Below are positions 29,848 to 38,020 of a DNA stretch of 56,191 nt, one piece after another. The number at the start of each line of letters is the position of its first letter. Within the stretch, counting starts at the first letter, position 1. The notes under the pieces were generated by a model, which did not search any database, was not told the origin of the DNA, and saw only the letters and a program-made list of their open reading frames with translations. Made by a program: the position numbers and the translations under genes. The DNA is from Gammaproteobacteria bacterium (GTDB lineage: Bacteria > Pseudomonadota > Gammaproteobacteria > Arenicellales > UBA868): assembly GCA_022451485.1 (NCBI GenBank), contig JAKUQS010000018.1:1-56191 (forward strand), read 5' to 3'.

Positions 29848-30354
29848 TTAAAGCGAGCTATCTGTCCTTCGCTGTTGGAAGTAGGACTGGAGCAAAGCGA
29901 CGGATTCCTGCTCTCGGATTCCCGCCGTAACCTCACAGGTATGATTCAGCATCGGCGTTTGAAGAATGTTGGCAAGAGAACCCACCGCGCCCGCCCTCTG
30001 ATCATGGGCAGCAAAGACCACTCTCTTTACCCGTGCATGAATGATGGCCCCGGCGCACATAAAACAAGGCTCGAGCGTGACAAATAAAGTGGTATCAGTT
30101 AATCGGTAATTACCGATCTGTTGTGCCGCCTGGCGCAACGCCAGAATCTCGGCATGGGCGCATGGATCATTGTCGATTCGATTACGATTACAAGCCCGCG
30201 AAATAATCTCGCCCGCGCTGACGACGATTGCACCAACCGGAACCTCTTCTATTGTCGAGGCCATCCTCGCCTGAGCCAAAGCCTCATCCATCCAATAGGC
30301 ATCCGAAACCACATTTGCATCTTTATCCACAACTGGAATCATTGGCAAAGTCAA
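29848..30354 (-). CDS. tadA: tRNA-specific adenosine deaminase
   Basis: Zinc enzyme converting A34 to inosine in tRNA-Arg(ACG), normally essential. The 168-residue product has the deaminase fold with EVPVGAIVV near residue 37, the zinc/proton-shuttle motif CAHAEILALRQ near 68 and the second zinc motif LEPCFMCAGAIIHARV near 97, then GAVGS. The N-terminus is about ten residues longer than in E. coli; a second ATG at 30342 is possible. Its stop is one base from the convergent regulator stop. Confidence 0.95.
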   Translation of the reverse strand: MTLPMIPVVDKDANVVSDAYWMDEALAQARMASTIEEVPVGAIVVSAGEIISRACNRNRIDNDPCAHAEILALRQAAQQIGNYRLTDTTLFVTLEPCFMCAGAIIHARVKRVVFAAHDQRAGAVGSLANILQTPMLNHTCEVTAGIREQESVALLQSYFQQRRTDSSL

Positions 30355-30549
30355 CCGCGATGGTTATTCGATAAGGCTGTATTTTAGGTGCCCTGGCACA
30401 CGCTCTGGCGTTATTTCCATCTCCAGCATTCTCAACCCCACCATAACGATCATTCAAATGTGGTTCGTTGTTATCCTACTGGCGCCCATGTCATTGGAAG
30501 ATGCTATAAGATGCCTTGGTAATCGTAGCCTGAGTCCCAAGAGATTGTC

Positions 30550-31080
30550 ATGTCTTTTTCTTTAACCGGGTTTGTGCGATCCGCACGCTCTGCGGCGGCT
30601 GACGCCCGACCTGTAGCTGCGGTTAAAACGCTTATGTCACAGGTATTCGCAGACCCCAAGGCTATCGCTAGAGCGGCTGGGTCTTTTATTGGGCCAGATG
30701 AATGTCTTTACGAAGATGACGGGGTCTCGATTTACTCGGTCCGTTTCGCACCCCATGAGCTGGTACCACCCCACAATCATCGGATCCACGCATTTCTAGG
30801 CGTCTATGAGGGAACCGAGGTAAATCTGCTCTACAAACAATTGACAGCAGGCCAGCTAAAACTTGCGAAACGGCGGGTCCTCAATCCCGGCGATACGATG
30901 ACAATCGGTAGTGATGGCATACACGCGGTGCATACCGAACATGCAATGCCAAGTTTAGGGCTACATATTTACCTGGGACGATTGAGCACCGTTTCACGTG
31001 AGCTTTTTGATGTCGAAACAGGCCGCTCCATGCCGTTTACCGACGACAATTATCAGATGCTTGTCAGAGCGCTGCCATGA
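30550..31080 (+). CDS. Cysteine-dioxygenase-like cupin protein
   Basis: A 176-residue single-domain protein of the cysteine dioxygenase-like cupin superfamily. Cupin motif 1 is visible as VPPHNHRIHAFLGVYEGTEVNLLYK (two histidines spaced H-x-H, near residue 78). Motif 2 appears as LNPGDTMTIGSDGIHAVHTE near 117. These suggest a mononuclear iron oxygenase, but the substrate is unknown; thiol, mercaptoacid and other members exist. It precedes a TauD-family gene by 73 bases on the same strand. A TATAAG hexamer lies about 45 bases upstream without a convincing -35. Confidence 0.75.
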   Translation: MSFSLTGFVRSARSAAADARPVAAVKTLMSQVFADPKAIARAAGSFIGPDECLYEDDGVSIYSVRFAPHELVPPHNHRIHAFLGVYEGTEVNLLYKQLTAGQLKLAKRRVLNPGDTMTIGSDGIHAVHTEHAMPSLGLHIYLGRLSTVSRELFDVETGRSMPFTDDNYQMLVRALP

Positions 31081-31153
31081 GCACTACCGCGCGGGTAATC
31101 CACCACAATTGGGTGAGTCACTGACAAACCAGGATGAATCTAAGACTGATTGC

Positions 31154-32080
31154 ATGCCAGAAACGCATTCAAAAATTAATGTTCGACCGATGTCTGTACA
31201 CATTGGTGCGGAGATAGAAGATATTGATCTTACTCAGTCGCTTTCGACGGAAACAATCAGTTGTATCCGCGAGGCACTTCTGAAATGGAAGGTCGTTTTC
31301 TTTCGAGACCAGCATCTTGATCATGCCCAGCATGTTCAGTTCGCGCGGCATTTTGGCGACTTAACGCCGGGTCACGTCGTCTTCGGCCACCACGAGACCT
31401 ATCCTGAAATCTATTCGGTCGGGAAATTCAGAACGGCAACCCTAAATACTGCCCCACCCGCAAGCCGACCTTGGTCAGGTTGGCACACTGACATTACTGC
31501 CGCAATCAACCCACCGGCGGCATCCATTCTTCGCGGCGATGTCGTACCCCCATATGGTGGCGACACTCAGTGGACCAATCTTGCCCTAGCCTACGCACGC
31601 CTGTCCCCGACTTTTCGAGAGATGCTTGATAACTTACGCGCCGTTCATCGATTCGAGGTTAAAGCCAGCGCGGACGGCGCGAGTATTAAAGAGTTCGAGG
31701 CACGTGTAAAAGAGCGATTGTTAGTCAGCGAACATCCTCTGGTGACGATTCATCCTGAAACTGGCGAGCGCGTACTTTACTGTAGCCCGAGTTATATAAA
31801 ATCTATTACTGGCTTGAGCGCCCGTGAGAGCCAACAAATTCTGGAACTCCTCTGGGAGCATGCGGTACGTCCTGAGTTCACCGTTCGATTCAGATGGGGA
31901 AAAGGCGACATTGCTTTCTGGGATAATCGTGCAACCGCGCACCTCGCACCCAGTGATATTTACCAAACAGATTTTGACCGGCAGTTCTACCGAGTCACGC
32001 TATTGGGGACCGTGCCTACAGGAACAGATGGTTCACTCTCCCAACCCATTGAGGGAGAACCCATTGAAGCCGTGTCCTAG
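31154..32080 (+). CDS. TauD/TfdA-family 2-oxoglutarate-dependent dioxygenase
   Basis: Fe(II)/2-oxoglutarate oxygenase. The 308-residue protein has the TauD start (VRPMSVHIGAEIEDIDLT), the metal motif WHTDITA (H-x-D) near residue 115, the distal metal histidine in DNRATAHLAPSDIY near 265, and the downstream arginine region for 2-oxoglutarate (RQFYRVTLLGTVP). ATG at 31154 is chosen; the frame is open further upstream but overlaps the cupin gene. Members cleave taurine, alkylsulfates or 2,4-D, so the substrate is unresolved. Pairing with a thiol-dioxygenase-like cupin hints at organosulfur use. Confidence 0.87.
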   Translation: MPETHSKINVRPMSVHIGAEIEDIDLTQSLSTETISCIREALLKWKVVFFRDQHLDHAQHVQFARHFGDLTPGHVVFGHHETYPEIYSVGKFRTATLNTAPPASRPWSGWHTDITAAINPPAASILRGDVVPPYGGDTQWTNLALAYARLSPTFREMLDNLRAVHRFEVKASADGASIKEFEARVKERLLVSEHPLVTIHPETGERVLYCSPSYIKSITGLSARESQQILELLWEHAVRPEFTVRFRWGKGDIAFWDNRATAHLAPSDIYQTDFDRQFYRVTLLGTVPTGTDGSLSQPIEGEPIEAVS

Positions 32081-32117
32081 TACACCCTTGCGGAATGGGC
32101 GTTAACGAACACCTGAC

Positions 32118-32149
32118 CTAACAGAAATGATGGGCGTTTCTTTAGTTAG
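32118..32149. repeat. Inverted repeat in the convergent gap after the TauD-family gene
   Basis: CTAAC-AGAAA, nine bases, TTTCT-(TTA)-GTTAG: a ten-base-pair stem with a three-base bulge, A/T-rich, between two convergent genes. It may act as a weak bidirectional terminator. Confidence 0.4.
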
Positions 32150-32235
32150 CACGACTCCTGGCAACAACGCGGTGCGAAGAAACATATTCTTATCCGGTTG
32201 AAAAATATTTGCCGACATTGACTAACTCGTTTGCT

Positions 32236-32481
32236 CTATCCGCCTTGTATGCGTGGCAACAGAAAGACCTCAGCACCTTCTGGAATCTCTTTCGACCAGT
32301 TGTCACGGAAGATCTCGCCGTTGACGGATACTGCGATCCCATTGTCGAGATGAATCTGCATTTGTGGATATTGCTTGACCAATTCACGCAACAACTCTCG
32401 GATGGTCGCCGCACTGATCAAAACTGAAGCAGCGCCGTCCGCCGCTGATTTCAGCGGACCGGATAAGCAGACTTTCAGCAT
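32236..32481 (-). CDS. MoaD/ThiS-like ubiquitin-fold sulfur carrier protein
   Basis: An 81-residue beta-grasp protein ending in the diagnostic Gly-Gly (FLLPRIQGG), where sulfur is loaded as a thiocarboxylate. The middle contains VSVNGEIFRDNWSKEIPEGAEVFLLP, typical of MoaD-like proteins. It is the last gene of the molybdenum hydroxylase operon, 11 bases after the large subunit. This suggests a role in molybdopterin synthesis or sulfuration dedicated to that enzyme, or another thiocarboxylate pathway. No MoeB-like activating enzyme lies nearby. Confidence 0.82.
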   Translation of the reverse strand: MLKVCLSGPLKSAADGAASVLISAATIRELLRELVKQYPQMQIHLDNGIAVSVNGEIFRDNWSKEIPEGAEVFLLPRIQGG

Positions 32482-32492
32482 GTCAGTGCAAT

Positions 32493-34754
32493 TCAGGTTT
32501 GTTTTTCCTTGATGGCTTTTCGAATTCGCGGTGGTGACATTGGCACATGAGTCATACGAACACCCGTAACATCAGATAGCGCGTTTCCAATGGCAGCGAG
32601 TGGCGGCACGATCGACGTCTCTCCGACCCCTCGAATCCCGTACGGATGGTTGGGGTTCGGAATTTCAAGAATCTCTGTGTCTATAAAGGGTAAATCAGAG
32701 CAGACTGGTATTCGGTAATCGAGAAACCCCGGGTTCTGCAAACGACCATCGTCACCGTAGACATATTCCTCATTCAGCGCCCAGCCAATGCCTTGAGCAG
32801 CACCACCCTGGAACTGGCCCTCAACATAATCGGGATGGATTGCCTTACCAGCATCCTGAACAACCGTATAGCGTATAACTTTTGTAGCGCTAGTCTCTGG
32901 ATCCACCTCGATATCACAGATGTGGCTGGCAAAGGAAACTCCTGCACCATCGGCAACAATTTGACTGTGACCAGCAATGGGTCCGCCTGTGTTCTCTGAT
33001 CCGGCCGCTAATTCGCCTAAGCTCAGCGGTTGATGCATCTTATGTTTCTTTCCCGTTGCGGTCGCTTTACCGTCATTCCAGACAACATCCTTAACGGATA
33101 TTTCCCATGTATCGGCCGCACGTTGGCATAACTCTTCGATGGCATGACGGGCGGCGAAAATAGTCGACATGCCCGAGGAAAACGTTCCCCGACTGCCATC
33201 GGTCATGTGGTTGTGTCCAAGCGAGCCGGTATCGGCGATATTGCACTTCACGCGCTCATACGGAATTCCGAGTTCTTCAGCCGCGATCAACGACAGTGAC
33301 GCGCGCGCCCCCCCTACATCAACTGTGCCAACAGTCAGCGTGACCGTACCATCGACCCCAATATTAAGATCCGTACACGTCTCACCACCAAAATTAAACC
33401 AGAAGCCGCAGGCCATACCTCGGCCTTGGTTCTTTCCAAGTTTGGTCCGCAGGTGCGGATGTTTTTTAACGGCGGCCAATGTTGCGCCGATGCCAATAGG
33501 CCCATAAGTCGGACCATAGGACGACTTAGTTCCTTCTTTAGCGGCGTTCTTGATTCTAAAATCAATCGGATCCATTCCGATTTCAGCAGCGACTTCATTG
33601 ATCGTGCTTTCCACGGCGAATGCAGCCATCGGTGCGGACGGCGCTCGATACGCCGCCACCTTGGGTCGGTTAACCAAAACATCATAGCCCACCGTTTTTA
33701 CGTTTTTCAGATCGTAACAGGCATAAGCTGTCATCGCGCCTAGCATCGCCCAAGTGCCTGGGAACGCACCGTCCTGGTAGCGCAATTCTGCGCTGGCAGC
33801 GGTAATGGTACCGTTCTTTTTGACACCGATCTTGACATCTATGGAAGTCGATGAGGTCGGGCCAGTACCTCGAAAAACTTCGTCCCGAGTCATTTCCAAT
33901 TTTACTGGGCGATTGGCTTTGCGAGACAATGCCAGCGCAATGGGTTCCATCCATACGTGGGTTTTTCCACCAAATCCTCCACCGATTTCTGAAGAGGTCA
34001 CCTTTAGTTTGGCGACATCCATACCGAGCAACGCCGCGCACGTGCTTCGATAAACGAAATGCCCCTGGGTGGTTACCCAAAGTTCACCATGGCCATCAGG
34101 TCCAACACTAGCAAGGCAGGCGTGTGGCTCAATGTAGCCCTGGTGGGTTTGCTCCGTTTTGTAACTTTTCTCGACCACCACGTCAGCTGCTTTAAAGCCG
34201 GCTTCGACATCGCCATGGCCAAATTCACTGACCCTCGCTACGTTCGATGGCGATTTCGGTTTCGGTGATACTCCACGTGTGTACACGCGTGGTTGTACGA
34301 TCGGTGCATCCGGCTTCATTGCCTCGTCAACATCCGTGACATGCGGCAGAGCCGCGTAAGTCACGCGGATCGCGTTGAGCGCTTTCCTGGCGGTTGGCTC
34401 ATCGATAGCGGCAACAGCTGCGACGGCGTGGCCATCATAAAGGGCTCTGCCGCGCGCCAGGCAATTCTCAAGCGTATCGTAAAGATCGCGATCTCCGTTG
34501 GTCATATCCGGGAAATCTTTGCTAGTGACGACGGCCTTAACACCTTTTAGCCTCTCTGCTTTAGTGGTATCAATGCGTTTAATTTCGGCGTGGGCATGAG
34601 GGGAACGTAAAATCAGCCCCACGAGCTGCCCCGGAGCAAATGTGTCTGCACCGTATTTTGCTCGACCAGTGACTTTGTCAAGACCGTCGGGGCGCGGTGG
34701 ACGAGTACCTACCGATTTAAACTTTCGATTCTTAAATTTCGGGTCATCTGCCAT
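32493..34754 (-). CDS. Molybdopterin-binding large subunit, xanthine dehydrogenase/aldehyde oxidase family
   Basis: Catalytic subunit of a molybdenum hydroxylase, 753 residues. Features: RPDGLDKVTGRAKYGADT near the N-terminus, the Mo-cofactor motif GGGFGGKTHVWMEP near residue 260, AYRAPSAPMAAFAVES near 365, and the catalytic glutamate in RGVGETSIVPPLAAIGNAL near the C-terminus. The active-site loop is not the AYRCSFR of CO dehydrogenase. ATG at 34754 has AGGAG nine bases upstream; an ATG at 34763 is alternative. The operon order is FAD subunit, iron-sulfur subunit, this gene, MoaD-like. The substrate (purine, N-heterocycle, aldehyde or aromatic acyl-CoA) is unknown. Confidence 0.9.
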   Translation of the reverse strand: MADDPKFKNRKFKSVGTRPPRPDGLDKVTGRAKYGADTFAPGQLVGLILRSPHAHAEIKRIDTTKAERLKGVKAVVTSKDFPDMTNGDRDLYDTLENCLARGRALYDGHAVAAVAAIDEPTARKALNAIRVTYAALPHVTDVDEAMKPDAPIVQPRVYTRGVSPKPKSPSNVARVSEFGHGDVEAGFKAADVVVEKSYKTEQTHQGYIEPHACLASVGPDGHGELWVTTQGHFVYRSTCAALLGMDVAKLKVTSSEIGGGFGGKTHVWMEPIALALSRKANRPVKLEMTRDEVFRGTGPTSSTSIDVKIGVKKNGTITAASAELRYQDGAFPGTWAMLGAMTAYACYDLKNVKTVGYDVLVNRPKVAAYRAPSAPMAAFAVESTINEVAAEIGMDPIDFRIKNAAKEGTKSSYGPTYGPIGIGATLAAVKKHPHLRTKLGKNQGRGMACGFWFNFGGETCTDLNIGVDGTVTLTVGTVDVGGARASLSLIAAEELGIPYERVKCNIADTGSLGHNHMTDGSRGTFSSGMSTIFAARHAIEELCQRAADTWEISVKDVVWNDGKATATGKKHKMHQPLSLGELAAGSENTGGPIAGHSQIVADGAGVSFASHICDIEVDPETSATKVIRYTVVQDAGKAIHPDYVEGQFQGGAAQGIGWALNEEYVYGDDGRLQNPGFLDYRIPVCSDLPFIDTEILEIPNPNHPYGIRGVGETSIVPPLAAIGNALSDVTGVRMTHVPMSPPRIRKAIKEKQT

Positions 34755-34825
34755 CTCAGGCATCTCCTGCAGACTGGTTTGGGTAGTGTCCTGATCGCAT
34801 TAATCTGTTTGTGCGGGCTGAGAGT

Positions 34826-35299
34826 TTATTTTTTTAGTTCATTTGCCGTTGCCCTAACAGCGCGTACGATCTTGTCGTAGCCCGTGCAGCGACAAAGATT
34901 CCCTGCCAAGGCAAATCGAATCTCCTCATCGGTCGGGTTCGGATTTCTATCCAGCAAGGCCTTACTGGCTATCAAAAAGCCAGGCGTGCAAATACCGCAC
35001 TGCAGCGCTGCATGCTTAATAAAGTTGGATTGCAAAGGATGTAACGCATCACCGTCTGCGAGACCTTCCACGGTGCATACTTCGCGGCCCTCGGCCTCCA
35101 CACCTAAGATGAGGCAAGCACAGACTAAACGACCATCTAGCGTAACGCTACAAGCACCACAGTCCCCGGTGCCACATCCTTCTTTAGAACCCGTCAGGCC
35201 GAGTCGATTACGTAGCACTTCAAGTAGCGTCTCGCCCGTCTGGCAGACAAATTCGGTCGAATCGCCATTGATCATAGTTGATACCAATGTTCCTGCCAT
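34826..35299 (-). CDS. 2Fe-2S small subunit of the molybdenum hydroxylase
   Basis: The 157-residue protein carries two [2Fe-2S] clusters relaying electrons from Mo to FAD. The plant-type cluster shows KEGCGTGDCGACSVTLDG with a fourth cysteine in LVCACLI. The second cluster is formed by QCGICTPGF and LAGNLCRCTGY. Length and spacing are normal for CoxS/XdhC-like subunits. Its ATG shares a base with the stop of the FAD subunit gene (TAATG), so the two are translationally coupled. Confidence 0.95.
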   Translation of the reverse strand: MAGTLVSTMINGDSTEFVCQTGETLLEVLRNRLGLTGSKEGCGTGDCGACSVTLDGRLVCACLILGVEAEGREVCTVEGLADGDALHPLQSNFIKHAALQCGICTPGFLIASKALLDRNPNPTDEEIRFALAGNLCRCTGYDKIVRAVRATANELKK

Positions 35300-36159
35300 T
35301 ACCTACCCCTTGCTCGCTTGTAAGCAATCTTAGCCGCACGCTGGGCGAGGACTCCCGCGACTTCGGTTCTGAACTCGATAGTGCCGCGTTTGTCGTCGAT
35401 CGGATCGCAAACGGCACAACAGGCCTGTGCCAGTTGATTCAGTGCGGCCTTGTTCAGTTTCGTACCAACGATAGCCCGCGCGGCAGCGGGCACTAGTAAA
35501 GGTGTGGGAGCAACAGCGCCTAGGGCAACGCGTGCACTCTTGATGAATAAGTTCTTGTCCAGTGTCAGGCTGACACCTGCGCCAACCACGGCAATATCCA
35601 TCTCCGAACGCGGTATAAAACGTAGATAGGCATCACCCGACCTGGGCGGGCGTTTCGGCAGGGTGATCGCCTCGACCACCTCGCCTTTACGCAACGAGGT
35701 CGTGCCCGGGCCAGTTATGATTCTCTCCACCGCAACCGTCCGTCTGCGTTGCGCCCCGACCACATTGACCTTCGCACCTGCTGCTATCAGCGCCGGTACA
35801 GCATCCGCTGCGGGAGAGGCGTTACACAGATTGCCGACAATGGTGCATCGGTTCTGAATCTGATCAGACCCTATCAGGTTGGCAGATTCCACGACTCCGG
35901 GCCAAGTCTTTTTCAGTGAAGTGTTTTCACCCATTTCAGCAGCAGAGACCGCAGCGCCAATTCGAAAGCCTGTCGCTGATTTTCTGATCGACTGCATGGC
36001 TGAGATATGTTTGATGTCAACCAACAGGTCCGGTTGGACAAACCGACCTTTCATCCGGACCATCAAGTCGGTGCCGCCTGCGAGCACAAACGCCTGGCCA
36101 GGTTCACTGTCCATGAGGCCAGCGGCCTCTTTGCTAGTACTGGGAGTCTGGTATTTCAT
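35299..36159 (-). CDS. FAD-binding medium subunit of the molybdenum hydroxylase
   Basis: The 286-residue CoxM-like subunit transfers electrons from the iron-sulfur clusters to the external acceptor. FAD motifs: VLAGGTDLMVRMKGRF near residue 26 and the TIVGNLCNASPAAD loop near 105. The C-terminal CO_deh_flav_C domain follows. ATG at 36159 (MKYQTPSTSKEA) matches family starts; a TTG at 36186 would add nine residues. It is first in the operon, after a 247-base AT-rich upstream region with an inverted repeat. Confidence 0.92.
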   Translation of the reverse strand: MKYQTPSTSKEAAGLMDSEPGQAFVLAGGTDLMVRMKGRFVQPDLLVDIKHISAMQSIRKSATGFRIGAAVSAAEMGENTSLKKTWPGVVESANLIGSDQIQNRCTIVGNLCNASPAADAVPALIAAGAKVNVVGAQRRRTVAVERIITGPGTTSLRKGEVVEAITLPKRPPRSGDAYLRFIPRSEMDIAVVGAGVSLTLDKNLFIKSARVALGAVAPTPLLVPAAARAIVGTKLNKAALNQLAQACCAVCDPIDDKRGTIEFRTEVAGVLAQRAAKIAYKRARGR

Positions 36160-36300
36160 CGGAGAATTCGTTTGGGTTTCATTCAAGGTGCAAAGATCTA
36201 TATTGTCGAATATTACCGCTTCAGTTGAATAAGGCTAGGGTCGATAGATGCAATGCCCCTGATACATAGAGATTCACAGTACTAATCGTCATATAACAAC

Positions 36301-36339
36301 TCTCCAACGTCCTCGAGCGCAAACAATGTCGCTTGGAGA
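36301..36339. repeat. Inverted repeat upstream of the molybdenum hydroxylase operon
   Basis: TCTCCAA and TTGGAGA form seven-base perfect arms separated by 25 bases, with an inner GCG/CGC pairing in the spacer. It lies in the AT-rich gap between guaA and the FAD subunit gene, about 140-180 bases upstream of the latter. Possible operator pair or structured leader. Confidence 0.4.
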
Positions 36340-36406
36340 CAGAATTATGTTTTTGAAAGTGTGTTGAAAACAGTATTTTTATTATCAATAGCCTACGTTA
36401 GCATAA

Positions 36407-37987
36407 TTATTCCCACTCAATCGTTGCCGGTGGTTTAGCCGAAATATCATAGGTAACCCGGCTAACACCGCGCACCTCATTGATAATACGGCTCGCGACC
36501 GTAGTCAGTAGTTCGGCCGGGAGGCGCTTCCAATCCGCAGTCATGAAATCAACGGTTTCGACTGCCCGCAGGGCAATAACGTACTCATAAGCCCGGTTGT
36601 CGCCGACCACGCCGACAGACTTGACCGGGAGAAACACAGCAAAGGCTTGACTAACTGAGTCATAAAGCTGCGCTTTTCTCAGCTCCTCTAAAAATATGGC
36701 ATCCGCCTCACGAACAATCTCAATATACTCCCGTCGCACCTCGCCCAACACTCGAACACCCAATCCTGGCCCTGGAAACGGATGGCGAAATACGACCGAA
36801 CGGGCCAGACCCAACTCGAGACCAATCTGACGAACTTCGTCCTTGAATAGATTTCGTATGGGCTCCAGCAGATTAAGATCCAAATGCTCAGGCAGTCCAC
36901 CTACATTATGGTGCGACTTGATCACCTTCGCCTTCCCGCTGGCTATACCAGCCGACTCGATCACATCCGGATAGATCGTTCCTTGGGCAAGCCAATCTAC
37001 CCTGCCCACATTACCCGCGGCTTCCTGAAACACATCGATAAACACACGCCCGATAATTCTTCTCTTCTCTTCTGGATCGCTCACCCCGCTTAACGCACCG
37101 AGGAACTGGTCTTGCGCATTGATCGCCAGGACGTTAACGCCGAGATGATCGGCGAACATGGCCCGCACATCTTTCTGTTCATCTTTTCGAAGCAGTCCAT
37201 TGTCAACGAAAACACAGATCAGTTGCTCACCAATGGCTCGGTGGAGTAACGCGGCCACTACTGCTGAATCTACGCCACCCGACAAGCCAAGCAGGACCCG
37301 ATCATTGCCTACTTTCCCGCGAATATTCTCGACCATTTGGTCAACGATATTGCTCGCATTCCAGTGAGATTGGCACAAACATATTTCAAAAAGGAATCGA
37401 CGCCATATCTCGCGACCGTTAACTGAATGAGTGACCTCCGGATGAAACTGTAATCCGAAAATGCGGCGCTCCGGGTGCGCAATGGCGGCATGGGGCGCAT
37501 TCGGACTCGTCGCGATAGTGACAAACCCCGGTGGCAACTCGGACACTCGATCACCGTGACTCATCCATACCTGGAGTGGGTCATCAACGCCATTCGTTAT
37601 TTCTTCCAATCCATCCAACAACACACTCTGGCTCGAAAGCGTCAACCTAGCCGGCCCGTACTCGCGTTCTTCAGCCGTTTCCACACCGCCACCAAGATGC
37701 AACGCGAGCGCCTGCATCCCATAACAAACACCCAGTACGGGGTAGCCCCCATCCAAAATCTCTATTGGAATGGGAGGCGTGTCCTCATCGTTGACGCTGG
37801 CGGGCCCACCAGAAAGAACCACTCCGTTGGGCGCGAAGGTCTTGATGTCATCCGTGTCAATTTCAGGGGCGACAATTTCGCAATAAACCCCCAGTTCTCG
37901 AATCGACCTCGCAATCAACTGCGTGTATTGGGAGCCATAATCGAGTATCAGAATACGATCCCGATCCGGTGGCATCGCGGGACTCAT
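36407..37987 (-). CDS. guaA: GMP synthase (glutamine-hydrolysing)
   Basis: Converts XMP, ATP and glutamine to GMP. The 526-residue protein has an N-terminal class I glutamine amidotransferase domain ([22 protein letters not shown]; catalytic cysteine in [22 protein letters not shown]), the ATP-pyrophosphatase P-loop [17 protein letters not shown] near residue 230, and the C-terminal dimerisation domain ending [20 protein letters not shown] at 37987 is used; an in-frame TTG at 37993 adds two residues. It is 33 bases downstream of guaB, forming the classical guaBA operon. Confidence 0.98.
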   Translation of the reverse strand: MSPAMPPDRDRILILDYGSQYTQLIARSIRELGVYCEIVAPEIDTDDIKTFAPNGVVLSGGPASVNDEDTPPIPIEILDGGYPVLGVCYGMQALALHLGGGVETAEEREYGPARLTLSSQSVLLDGLEEITNGVDDPLQVWMSHGDRVSELPPGFVTIATSPNAPHAAIAHPERRIFGLQFHPEVTHSVNGREIWRRFLFEICLCQSHWNASNIVDQMVENIRGKVGNDRVLLGLSGGVDSAVVAALLHRAIGEQLICVFVDNGLLRKDEQKDVRAMFADHLGVNVLAINAQDQFLGALSGVSDPEEKRRIIGRVFIDVFQEAAGNVGRVDWLAQGTIYPDVIESAGIASGKAKVIKSHHNVGGLPEHLDLNLLEPIRNLFKDEVRQIGLELGLARSVVFRHPFPGPGLGVRVLGEVRREYIEIVREADAIFLEELRKAQLYDSVSQAFAVFLPVKSVGVVGDNRAYEYVIALRAVETVDFMTADWKRLPAELLTTVASRIINEVRGVSRVTYDISAKPPATIEWE

Positions 37988-38020
37988 GGCCAAACGCCCC
38001 CACGATTTAACGAGTAAATC

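Noticed and set aside
30998..31153. A longer N-terminus for the TauD-family protein
   Set aside because: The open frame extends back over the cupin gene's end, but these 52 residues are unlike TauD N-termini; the ATG at 31154 leads directly into the conserved start.
32493..36159. Aerobic carbon monoxide dehydrogenase (coxMSL)
   Set aside because: The subunit architecture fits, but the Mo subunit lacks the AYRCSFR active-site loop, and no coxD/E/F-type maturation genes are present.
37475..38017. A 180-codon plus-strand open frame opposite guaA
   Set aside because: guaA is complete and well conserved on the minus strand; the antisense frame has no family-like motif or ribosome site.
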